Source: Candidatus Omnitrophota bacterium (GTDB lineage: Bacteria > Omnitrophota > Omnitrophia > Omnitrophales > Danuiimicrobiaceae). From it: a stretch of DNA of 39,822 nt. Shown piece by piece: positions 25,696-33,900 of the stretch. Both the position numbers and the translations under genes were made by a program. The stretch is taken from the NCBI GenBank assembly GCA_023247075.1, contig JAHFHD010000004.1, forward strand, positions 1 through 39,822. Direction: 5' to 3'. The notes beneath the pieces are model-generated. The model saw only the letters and a program-made list of their open reading frames with translations. It did not search any database and was not told the origin of the DNA. Position 1 is the stretch's first letter; each line of letters begins with the position of its first letter.

Positions 25696-26453
25696 ATTCC
25701 AGTTTTCCCTCCACGATTTGGCAAAAGCAGCGCAATAAAAATGTCTTCAAGACTTGGGTTTGATTTCAACTCGCTGCCGCGCAAGCGCACTTCACTTGCA
25801 AGTTCGCTTTGCGTTCCTTGAGAAACAATTTTTCCTTCATTAATAATAACAATTCGGTCAGCCGCAGCCTCTACTTCCTGGAGAATATGTGTTGAAAAAA
25901 TAATGGTTTTTTCTTTAGCTAAATTTCGAATCAATTCCCGGATTCCAATGATTTGAAGCGGGTCAAGTCCTGAGGTGGGCTCATCAAGAATAAGCACTTT
26001 CGGGTCGTGGATGAGCGCTTGGGCAAGTCCAACGCGCTGGCGAAACCCTTTTGAAAGTTCCGAGATCAAATGCTTCCAAACAGATTCAAGATTGCAGGCT
26101 TCGCGCACCCAGCGCAGCCGCTCCGTTAATTTTTGTCCTTGAAGACCACGCGCACTTCCAACAAATGTGAGATATTCCTCAGTTTGCATGTCAGGGTAAA
26201 GCGGTGCGGTTTCAGGAAGATAACCAATGCATCTGCGGACTTTTTCAGAATTTTCTAAAATGTCGAGGCCATCAATTTTGGCCGTTCCCGATGAGGGGTA
26301 CAGGTAAGTTGTGAGAATACGCATCGCAGTCGTTTTGCCCGCGCCATTTGGCCCAAGAAGCCCGAGCACTTCCCGCTCGTTTGCACGGAACGACACATTT
26401 GAAAGCGCCACATAATTTCCGTAGCGCATGGTAAGAGACCGAACATCAATCAT
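25692..26453 (-). CDS. ABC transporter ATPase, GldA-like
   Basis: 253 residues. Starts at 26453 with MIDVRSLTMRYGNYVALSNV; the open frame upstream is a translation of the repeat at 26561-26626 and is not believed. Walker A GPNGAGKT is at 34-41, then the Q-loop/GYLPETAPLYPDMQTEEYL typical of GldA/CcmA-type ATPases, signature ELSKGFRQRVGLAQAL, and Walker B VLILDEPTSGLDP. It energises the GldFG fusion next to it. Role of the complex unknown; gliding, export or envelope assembly are possible. Confidence 0.93.
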   Translation of the reverse strand: MIDVRSLTMRYGNYVALSNVSFRANEREVLGLLGPNGAGKTTAMRILTTYLYPSSGTAKIDGLDILENSEKVRRCIGYLPETAPLYPDMQTEEYLTFVGSARGLQGQKLTERLRWVREACNLESVWKHLISELSKGFRQRVGLAQALIHDPKVLILDEPTSGLDPLQIIGIRELIRNLAKEKTIIFSTHILQEVEAAADRIVIINEGKIVSQGTQSELASEVRLRGSELKSNPSLEDIFIALLLPNRGGKTGI

Positions 26454-26560
26454 AACTGCTCCAAAGTTTGAATTACATTTTACACACCCTGTCAAGAGTA
26501 CGGCCCTGACTGCGCCATTAAAATTGTGTTCTTTGCCTGTAAAGCAGCACTGCTTCACTG

Positions 26561-26626
26561 TGTCATTCCCGCGAAAGCGGGAATCCACTAATCCTGGATC
26601 CCCGCTTAAAGAGTGCGGGGATGACA
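26561..26626. repeat. Dispersed palindromic element, 'GTCATTCCCG' family
   Basis: TGTCATTCCC at the left and GGGGATGACA at the right, enclosing CCCGC-GAAA-GCGGG and CCCCGC/GCGGGG hairpins. It lies in the 279-bp divergent gap between the GldA-like gene and the sulfur carrier gene. Confidence 0.85.
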
Positions 26627-26717
26627 ATGGGGCGCGAAGTAAAGTGCGCAATTTTAGTTTCGGGATTTATGGTTTTATGCGCAAGGAATTTCTTTTGCGC
26701 GGCAGAGCTTGATCAGC

Positions 26718-26723
26718 TAGAAT
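26718..26723 (+). promoter_or_regulatory. Possible -10 element very close to the sulfur-carrier start
   Basis: TAGAAT ends nine bases before the ATG at 26733. No good -35 and no ribosome site lie between. If used, the transcript would begin within a few bases of the start codon, i.e. almost leaderless. Confidence 0.35.
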
Positions 26724-26732
26724 ACAAATCCT

Positions 26733-27008
26733 ATGGCAATTAAAGTAAGAATTCCAACGCCTCTACAAAAACTAACGCAAGAAAAGCCTGAAGTGGAACT
26801 TCACGCAAGCTCGATCGAACACTTAATTCAGGAGCTTGAACATGCCTACCCCGGGATGAAAGCCCGCATTTGTGATGAGTCGGGGAATGTCAGGCGCTTC
26901 ATTAATATCTTCCTCAATGAAGAAGACATCCGGTTCCTGAGCCGGGAAAAAACAGCGCTTAAAGACGGGGATGAAGTCTCCATTCTGCCGGCAATTGCGG
27001 GCGGCTAA
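26733..27008 (+). CDS. CysO/MoaD/ThiS-family sulfur carrier protein
   Basis: 91 residues with a ubiquitin-like fold ending in the diglycine (AIAGG) that carries sulfur as a thiocarboxylate after adenylation by a ThiF/MoeB enzyme. The pattern VRRFINIFLNEEDIRFL followed by LKDGDEVSILPAIAGG is much closer to mycobacterial CysO, the sulfur donor in cysteine synthesis, than to MoaD or ThiS. It is eight bases ahead of bioB and near a sulfate-assimilation block. No E1-like activating enzyme or cysM is in the window. Confidence 0.85.
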   Translation: MAIKVRIPTPLQKLTQEKPEVELHASSIEHLIQELEHAYPGMKARICDESGNVRRFINIFLNEEDIRFLSREKTALKDGDEVSILPAIAGG

Positions 27009-27016
27009 CTCCCTTC

Positions 27017-28003
27017 ATGGCACTGACCCTAGACCTAATTTCTGACCTCAAAGAGCGTGTGATTGAAGGTGGTGAAATCACGCGCGAAGAAGCTTGTTTG
27101 CTTATGTCTGTAGAGGGCACTGATTTATTTGAAGCACTGCTTTGCGCTGCCCATGACATCACTTTAGCGTACCACTCAAAAAGAGCAGGACTTTGCTCGC
27201 TCATTAACGCAAAAAGTTATTTGTGCGCGGAAGATTGTGGATTTTGCGCGCAATCCGTCCGCTTTGAAACTTCTGCTGCGCGGTATGAATTACTTGAGCC
27301 GGATGTGATTATTGCCGCGGCAAAAAAAGCCGAGGAAAATGGCGCCCAAAATTTTTGCATTGTGACAAGCGGTGGCGCTTTAAGCGATGACGAATTCGAA
27401 AAAATGCTTCCGATTATCCGCCGGTTGAAGAACGAGACAAAACTTGGCATTGATGGCTCACTCGGATTTTTAACCGCTGAGCGTGTCACTCAATTGAAAG
27501 CTGCAGGACTCAGGCGTTTCAACAGCAATCTTCAAACCTCCCGTGAATTTTACCCCGAAATTGTGTCCACTCATTCCTATGACAAACGCATTGAGACACT
27601 TGAACTTCTTCGCGAGGGCGAACTTGAAATGTGTTCAGGGGGAATTTTAGGAATGGGCGAAAGCGCAGAAGACCGTGTAAATATGGTTTTTGAACTCAAG
27701 CGTTTCAAGCCTGAATGTCTTCCAGTAAATATTTTAAATCCACGCCCTGGCACGCCGCTTGAACAAGTCACCAAACTTTCATCCGAAGAAATTCTTAAAA
27801 CCATAGCGGTTTACCGATTTGTTCTTCCACAATCCAACATCAAGCTTTCAGGAGGAAGGGAAGTGAATCTCTCGCAATTGGAACAAGAACAGGCGCTTCG
27901 CGGCGGCGCAAACGGACTAATTGTCGGCGGCTACCTCACGACAGGCGCAAATCCGGTGAAGCAGGATCTTGAGATGCTCAAACGCGCCGGCTACGAATTT
28001 TAG
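27017..28003 (+). CDS. bioB: Biotin synthase BioB
   Basis: 328 residues; a radical SAM enzyme that inserts sulfur into dethiobiotin. The [4Fe-4S] ligands are Cys70, Cys74 and Cys77 in LCAEDCGFCAQS. FCIVTSGG, FNSNLQTSREFYPEIVSTHS, MCSGGILGMGE and NILNPRPGTPLE are conserved BioB stretches, including the later cysteines for the sacrificial [2Fe-2S] cluster. It follows the sulfur carrier by eight bases and precedes a ketoacyl synthase and bioF. bioA and bioD are not in the window. Confidence 0.96.
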   Translation: MALTLDLISDLKERVIEGGEITREEACLLMSVEGTDLFEALLCAAHDITLAYHSKRAGLCSLINAKSYLCAEDCGFCAQSVRFETSAARYELLEPDVIIAAAKKAEENGAQNFCIVTSGGALSDDEFEKMLPIIRRLKNETKLGIDGSLGFLTAERVTQLKAAGLRRFNSNLQTSREFYPEIVSTHSYDKRIETLELLREGELEMCSGGILGMGESAEDRVNMVFELKRFKPECLPVNILNPRPGTPLEQVTKLSSEEILKTIAVYRFVLPQSNIKLSGGREVNLSQLEQEQALRGGANGLIVGGYLTTGANPVKQDLEMLKRAGYEF

Positions 28004-28017
28004 GTGCCTAGTTGTTG

Positions 28018-28135
28018 TCATTACGAAGCGGCATTCCATGCAATGCTGACTTGTCCGCCAGTAGTTTGGTGGAAGCAATCCAAAATTTAAATTGCTTCGT
28101 CCCCGCCAGAAAATCTGGCGAGTCCTCGCAATGAC
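28018..28135. repeat. Dispersed palindromic element, 'GTCATTACGA / CGCAATGAC' family
   Basis: GTCATTACGAAGC at the left and CCTCGCAATGAC at the right form terminal inverted repeats. Inside are GAAGCAATC/GATTGCTTC-like arms and the CCGCCAG-AAAAT-CTGGCG hairpin. The right end contains the ATG used by the ketoacyl synthase. Same family as the in-frame insertion at 32219. Confidence 0.85.
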
Positions 28136-29348
28136 GAACGTCGTAGACATAAATCAAATTGTTATTACAGGCATTGGCGCTGTCACTTCAATCGGTACAA
28201 ATGCACAAGCATTTGGGGAAGGATTGAAGCAAGGCGCAGTCGGTGTCGGCATTGTGCATGACCTTGACTGCGAAGGCCGCTTGAAACCCGAGCGTGCTTT
28301 TCGGGTACGTGATTTTAGCCCACCCAAATACGCCAAAATTCTCGACCCGTTTATTCAATACATTCTTGCCGCGACGGAAGAAGCGCTTGCCGACAGCGCG
28401 CTTGATTTGAGCCGCATTGATTCCAATCGCATTGGAATCGCAGTCAGCTCAAGCAAGGGCGGCATGATGACTTTTGAAAAATTTTTCGAGAGATTCAAAA
28501 AAAGACCAAGTGCGATTCTCGGCGCTCGAATCTACGCAAATTTTATTCCCAATATTGCCGCTCAATGGGTTGCAAGACATTGGAAAATCACGGGACCTGC
28601 CAAACCTGTTTCAGCTGCTTGTGCCACAGGGCTGTTCTCACTGCTCGAAGGAATTCGAATGATTGAAGATGGGGAAATCGATTATTGCATTGCAGGTGCC
28701 GGCGACGCGTCTGTAACGCGCCTCGTGACAGCAGGGTACCGGAACATGGGCGTCCTTTCCTCTGGCTGCATGCGTCCGTTTGACAAGCGGCGTGACGGGT
28801 TTTTAATTGGCGAAGGAGCGGGCATTGTTATTTTTGAAAGAGAGTCATCTGCCCGCGCACGCGGCGCAAAAATCTATGGCCATGTCAAGCGTTACGCTTA
28901 TGGATTTGAGTCGTCGCATCCCTATGCTTTTTCATGTGATGGTGATGGACTTTCAAGCTGCCTCAAAAAACTCATTCGTGATGCAAACATTTACCCGCGG
29001 GAAATAGACTACCTCAATCTTCACGGCACCGCCACGTCACAAGGGGACCGTTACGAGACGGCTCAAATCAAATCAGCGTTTGGAAGCGAAGCAAATAAAA
29101 TTGCGATGAGTTCCACAAAGTCGCTTGTGGGGCACATGATTGGCGCTTCGGGAGCCGTTGAAGTGATTGCATGTTTAATTGCGATGAGAGACAGCTTTGT
29201 TCCACCAACTGCAAATCTTGAAGAGCCTGACCCCGAATGTGATTTAGATTACACGCCGCTTGTGGCAAAAGAAAAAAAAGTAAATTTGAGTTGTTCTATT
29301 TCAATTGGTTTCGGCGGCCATCTCGGCGCAATTTTAATCGAGAAATAA
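28131..29348 (+). CDS. Beta-ketoacyl synthase (KAS II/FabF family) in the biotin operon
   Basis: 405 residues. The thiolase-fold catalytic triad of FabB/FabF is complete: Cys164 in SAACATG, His298 in LHGTATSQGD and His335 in KSLVGHMIGASG, with Lys330. The N terminus QIVITGIGAVTSIG is standard. The first plausible start is ATG 28131, which belongs to the end of a dispersed repeat. Its stop overlaps the bioF start (TAATG). Being sandwiched between bioB and bioF suggests a dedicated role in making the pimeloyl chain, but it may equally be a general fatty-acid enzyme. It is shorter in linker regions but otherwise full length. Confidence 0.9.
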   Translation: MTNVVDINQIVITGIGAVTSIGTNAQAFGEGLKQGAVGVGIVHDLDCEGRLKPERAFRVRDFSPPKYAKILDPFIQYILAATEEALADSALDLSRIDSNRIGIAVSSSKGGMMTFEKFFERFKKRPSAILGARIYANFIPNIAAQWVARHWKITGPAKPVSAACATGLFSLLEGIRMIEDGEIDYCIAGAGDASVTRLVTAGYRNMGVLSSGCMRPFDKRRDGFLIGEGAGIVIFERESSARARGAKIYGHVKRYAYGFESSHPYAFSCDGDGLSSCLKKLIRDANIYPREIDYLNLHGTATSQGDRYETAQIKSAFGSEANKIAMSSTKSLVGHMIGASGAVEVIACLIAMRDSFVPPTANLEEPDPECDLDYTPLVAKEKKVNLSCSISIGFGGHLGAILIEK

Positions 29349-30526
29349 TGAATTTTACTCAAACCCTTGAAGCGCTTAAAGAAACAAATCTGTACCGCAG
29401 CCCCCGTGTTTTAGAAAACTTAAAAGGTGTTCGCGCAAATTTTGAAGGAAGACCAGTCATTCTTTTTTGTGGCAACGACTATTTAGGTTTAAGCGAACAT
29501 CCTAAAGTAGTGAAAGCTGCGAAAATTGCGCTTGAAGTTTGCGGCGTTGGCTCAGGCAGCGCACGCCTCATTTCTGGAACAGGCACTTTCCACGATGCGC
29601 TTGAGCAAAAAATCGCAAGCTTTCTTCAAAAAGAAAGCGCGCTTCTTTTTTCTTCAGGCTACCTTGCCAATCTCGGAGTTTTGACTGCGCTTACGGACAA
29701 AGACGATTTAATTGCGCTCGACAAATTAAGTCACGCCTCACTGATTGATGCCGCGCAGGCGGCCAAAGCCGAACTTAGAATTTTCCCTCATCGAAACATG
29801 AATTACCTCAGGCGGCTTCTGAGTCGAAGCAAGGCAAAGCGCAAATGGATTGTTACAGATTCGGTATTTAGTATGGATGGCGACCTTGCGCCTATTCAAG
29901 AATTGGTTCAGCTAAAGCATGAATTTAAAGCAGTGCTTATGCTTGATGAAGCACATGGATTCGGCATTTTTGGCAAAGGCGGCCGAGGCGCGGCAGAAGC
30001 AGCGGATGCGCTTGACCAAGTAGACATTGTGATTGGAACTTGCTCAAAAGCACTTGGTTCCGTCGGTGGTTTTGTAAGTGGAACGCGCGAGACCATTGAA
30101 ATGCTTGTCAATTTCGCCCGAACTTTTATTTTTGACACCGCACTTCCTCAGGCAATTTGTGCCGCTTCGCTCGAAGCGCTTCAAATTATTGAAGCGAATC
30201 CCAAAATGAGAGAACATCTTTTTTCAAACACCAAACATTTGCGCGAAGGACTTCACTCAATCAAGGCGCCGGTAATTAAGGGGGAATCGCCCATTGTCCC
30301 GCTCCTGATTGGAGATGAGAAAAATGCGCTTCAAATGTCCACAGCCCTTCTTAAAAAAGGATTCCTCGTGCCAGCGATTCGCTACCCGGCTGTGGCTCGC
30401 GGAAGCGCCCGGCTTCGGCTAACAGTTTCCGTTTCTCACACCTCTGACCAAATCGATTCTCTTTCGATTGCAATCAGGGAATTATTTTCTGGGCGCCAAG
30501 CAAACAACCGACACCTGTCATCCTGA
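29348..30526 (+). CDS. bioF: 8-amino-7-oxononanoate synthase BioF
   Basis: 392 residues; an alpha-oxoamine synthase condensing pimeloyl thioester with alanine using PLP. FCGNDYLGLSEHPKV, ISGTGTFHDALEQ, DEAHGFGIFG and the Schiff-base lysine 234 in GTCSKALGSVGG are seen. It could in principle be the close relative Kbl (glycine C-acetyltransferase), but the biotin neighbours favour BioF. The start overlaps the preceding stop. The last residues (LSS) and the TGA come from a dispersed repeat. Confidence 0.92.
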   Translation: MNFTQTLEALKETNLYRSPRVLENLKGVRANFEGRPVILFCGNDYLGLSEHPKVVKAAKIALEVCGVGSGSARLISGTGTFHDALEQKIASFLQKESALLFSSGYLANLGVLTALTDKDDLIALDKLSHASLIDAAQAAKAELRIFPHRNMNYLRRLLSRSKAKRKWIVTDSVFSMDGDLAPIQELVQLKHEFKAVLMLDEAHGFGIFGKGGRGAAEAADALDQVDIVIGTCSKALGSVGGFVSGTRETIEMLVNFARTFIFDTALPQAICAASLEALQIIEANPKMREHLFSNTKHLREGLHSIKAPVIKGESPIVPLLIGDEKNALQMSTALLKKGFLVPAIRYPAVARGSARLRLTVSVSHTSDQIDSLSIAIRELFSGRQANNRHLSS

Positions 30527-30634
30527 AGCCAGCATTCAAGGCGAAGGCCGAAGGATCTAGAGTTCGGAGTAAACTCCACGAAAAATCGAACAAATGCTAG
30601 ATCCTTCGCTGTCCCTAAGGCGCTCAGGATGACA
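30516..30634. repeat. Dispersed palindromic element overlapping the end of bioF
   Basis: CTGTCATCCTGAAG at the left and CGCTCAGGATGACA at the right are terminal inverted repeats, with CTAGATCCTTCG-type internal palindromes. It supplies the bioF stop codon. Confidence 0.85.
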
Positions 30635-30688
30635 AGTGATTAGCTTAAGATAGTGTTTGTTTAGCGTTTTGAAGCACTTCACAAACTA

Positions 30689-30829
30689 TGTCATTCTGAA
30701 GGAGCCCCGTAAATTTATTCTGCGGGGCGAACTGAAGAATCTGGCGAATCTAGATCCTTCACGGAGTTTACCCTGAGCGCCAGATCCTTCACTTCGTTCA
30801 GGATGACAAACGAAGGGCTCAGGATGACA
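30689..30829. repeat. Composite dispersed palindromic element
   Basis: It begins TGTCATTCTGAAGG and ends with two successive CAGGATGACA ends (to 30808 and 30829), as if two elements were nested or one end was duplicated. Internal CCCCG-TAAATTTATTCTG-CGGGG and repeated AGATCCTTCAC stretches are visible. Apart from the two elements, 30527-30993 holds nothing recognisable except an AT-rich stretch before the next gene. Confidence 0.8.
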
Positions 30830-30993
30830 AGCCTGTTATGAACTTCAATGGGCTAAACAGTTACTTAAGATAAGGCGAAAAATAACCCTCGTCAGACCTT
30901 TGCCCGCTTGCTGAAAAGAAACAGATTGCGTCATTTTATTAAAAATAGTAAACTTTCTAAACTTCTTAAGAAAGAGAACTATAAAAACTAAAT

Positions 30994-33900
30994 ATGCAAG
31001 GACGTTTTTTAAAGTCTGTTTCACTCATCACCGCTGCTGTATTTTCCATCACCCAATTTTCATTTCCTGAACGTTTAAACGCTTCGGTCATTCCTTCTCC
31101 CGCATTTAATTTTGAACAGGCATCTTCGCGAGTTAGCGCTGCCGCACCTTTTCGACTCTCCATTCCCAAAGAACTTGCTGCAATTAACAACATTCATTCT
31201 GGAGTTGGGCCAAAGTTAATTCATATTCAAACTTCACACATGAGTTTTGAGGCCCAGAAAAAAATCAAAAGCATTTTGAAACACCTTGAGAAAGAAGAGG
31301 GAATCAAAACACTTTTTTTAGAAGGCACTGCTTTTAAGCTAGACCCATCACTCCTTCGCTTTTTCCCAACCCGCCCGGATTTAAACGAAAAAGCGCTTGA
31401 GCAACTCTCCCAAAAATCCTTAGTTGATGGAGCAGAACTTTTTCTTGCTGATTCTCAAAACGCAAGTGCGTACGGCATTGAAGACGCAGAAGTTTACAAA
31501 AAAGGCACCGAAATTTTTCGCGACGTTTTGCGCGCGCGCCGCGGGTCAGAGCAATTCCTTAAAGATTTTGACCAGCAAATTTCCCGCATTGCAAGCACCC
31601 GGCTAAATCCAAAGCTAAGGGATTTTTTAAAAGAGTGCAGCCGCTACACGAGCGGCACAAATAGCCCGAGCAGCCAGATTTCATTTTTAAAACAGCGCGC
31701 ACTAGAAACGCTTGAGCTTGAGTTTACCAATCCGGTGAATCAAGTTGATTGGCCCATGCTCGTGCGGCTTACAAAATTAGAAAAATGGGAAAAGGAAATT
31801 AATCAAGCCGCACTCAAAAAAGAAAAAGATTTGTTTCTTGCGGTAGTCTCAAAAAAACTTACCCCATCTCTTGCGGCTTTAATTGAAGAATTGCTTTCCT
31901 CGCCGCTTGTGTCTTCAACCAGGTCAAGCGACGGCTTCGACCTAATTTTTGAAGAGATGGCGGACAAGCTGCCTCGAGATTTTAATTACGCAGCTTACCC
32001 AAATCTAAATCGTGCCATTGGTTTTCGCCTGTTAAATAGCGAAATCGACCCCTCTTTGCTCATGAAGGAAGTCGAACAGCTGAGTCAAAAAATCGCAGAG
32101 TCACTGGCGCAAAGCCAAACCGAGAAAAAAATCCTCGACGTGCTTAACAAACATCGTTTGCTTCGAAAACTATTTGCACTTGAGCTCGGCCCAGATGATT
32201 ACGAAGAAATTCAACAGCTGTCATTGCGAGAAGCCCCGAATGGGGCGACGAAGCAATCTCAGTTCTGGATTGCTTCGTCAACACTTGGAACGCTTCCTCG
32301 CAATGACGAAACGTCAAAGCGCTTACGGGCATATTTTCAACCATCTCAGCTAATTCAAGAATTGCTCGCACTTTGCGTGTCCGAACATGTAAGCGTTGCT
32401 GCATTTGACAGTCATCTAGGAGAAATCGACCAGTTGTTTCGCCGAGCACTTGATTTTTACGCGGTGGTCAAAGAGCGTGACCAGTGCATGATTCGAAATG
32501 TGGAACGCCGATTTAAAGAAACGGGTGTGGATAAAGCAGTGGTAATTACCGGCGGTTTTCACTCACGACCGTTTCAGGAATATTTTTCAAAACACGGTTA
32601 TCGCTACGCGCTTCTTTCGCCTAATTTTACTTCTGGTTCAAAAGAAGATTCTGAAGAGGGCAAAGCGGGTTACATCCGATTCATTCTTGAAACTGACCCG
32701 CGGAAGCTCGAAACTCAAACCCACGCAGCCACTCCAATTGCGCAGGACGAAGTTAATTTCGCGCCGCTTGGTTATGATTTCAAAATTACCGCAACACTTG
32801 TCCGGGATGAGTTGAGAGCCACCTTCGGGACAACGCCTTCATCAGCCTTTAACCCAAAGGTTGCTGCCCATTGGGGGATTCAACTTCCCGCTTCCGTTAT
32901 TGATAAAGGAATTGCTCCTCGCCAGGAAGTGCGCTCCTCAGCGCATAGCTCAAAAGCGCCGGAGCCCGCTCGTCAACACCGCCAAGGGATACGCGGTTTT
33001 TACAATGAAGAAATTAGCTTTGTGGAACTTATGTTGATTACCGCTTTATTGTCCTTTCTGTCTTTAGGTTTTTTCCCATTTTTTGTTGCGCACGGCATTC
33101 AACAAAAGAATAGATTTTTAGTTATCGTAGCTGGTATCCCAAGCGCTTTAGCAGCAGTTGGATTTTTGGGAGCGCTTGCCTATTTTCTCAACTGGAGTAT
33201 CCAACGACGCTTGAAAAAGAGCAACACCACAATTGCCGGCGAAGTTCCTAGAAAAGAACTTCGCGCGAGCAAAAACCCACTGTCTTTAGGAAAGTATTTA
33301 GCAGGAACGGCGTTTAGATTAGCAGCTTCCTTCGCGCTTGCGGGAACGCTTTTTGTAACATCCGTTTTTGCTCAATCAGATTCTCAAGGACAAACCGGCC
33401 GCCCAACAACTAATTCAACTGCGCTGGTTCGACAAAGAAAATCGGACGGCGGATCGACGATTGAAATTTTTAGCCCAGACGGAGCAAAAATAAAGCTCAC
33501 AAAACTTGTTGCTCAGTCCATGAAAACGCCAGGCGGCGATTGGTCGCTAATTTATTCCGAGCCCGGCAGCCGTTTTCTTAGCGGCCGCGCTCAAGCGCGT
33601 GATTTAGAGACAAAGGAGTCGGGATGGGTTACAAGGTTTCAAGCGGAGCTGCCCGAGTTTGATTTGATATTTACCTTTACGAGTCAAAAGCCCGACCAAT
33701 TTGAAGTTACAGTTACTGGCATGAACGGCAGCCAAATTAACCCCCGTCCTGAACTGCGGAGTAAATTATCCTCATCACGCCCCAAAATCCATCCCAAACA
33801 ACCTCCTTGGAGGTTTGTTAGGAGGCTTAAGGAGATCGCCGCCAGTAAAACTGTCTCCACGAAAGGCAGCGTTCCTCCTGCACGGGTTTTTACGGGGCGA

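Noticed and set aside
26454-26651. 66-residue N-terminal extension of the GldA-like ATPase
   Set aside because: It is a translation of the palindromic repeat (SRFRGNDT-type peptide); homologous sequence begins at 26453.
30840-30993. Promoter and ribosome site for the giant ORF
   Set aside because: The stretch is AT-rich with AAGAAAGAG about 16 bases before the ATG, but no pair of elements is good enough to report.
32144-32449. Antisense ORF of about 100 codons in the giant gene
   Set aside because: It consists partly of the palindromic insertion, and the opposite strand is continuous coding sequence.
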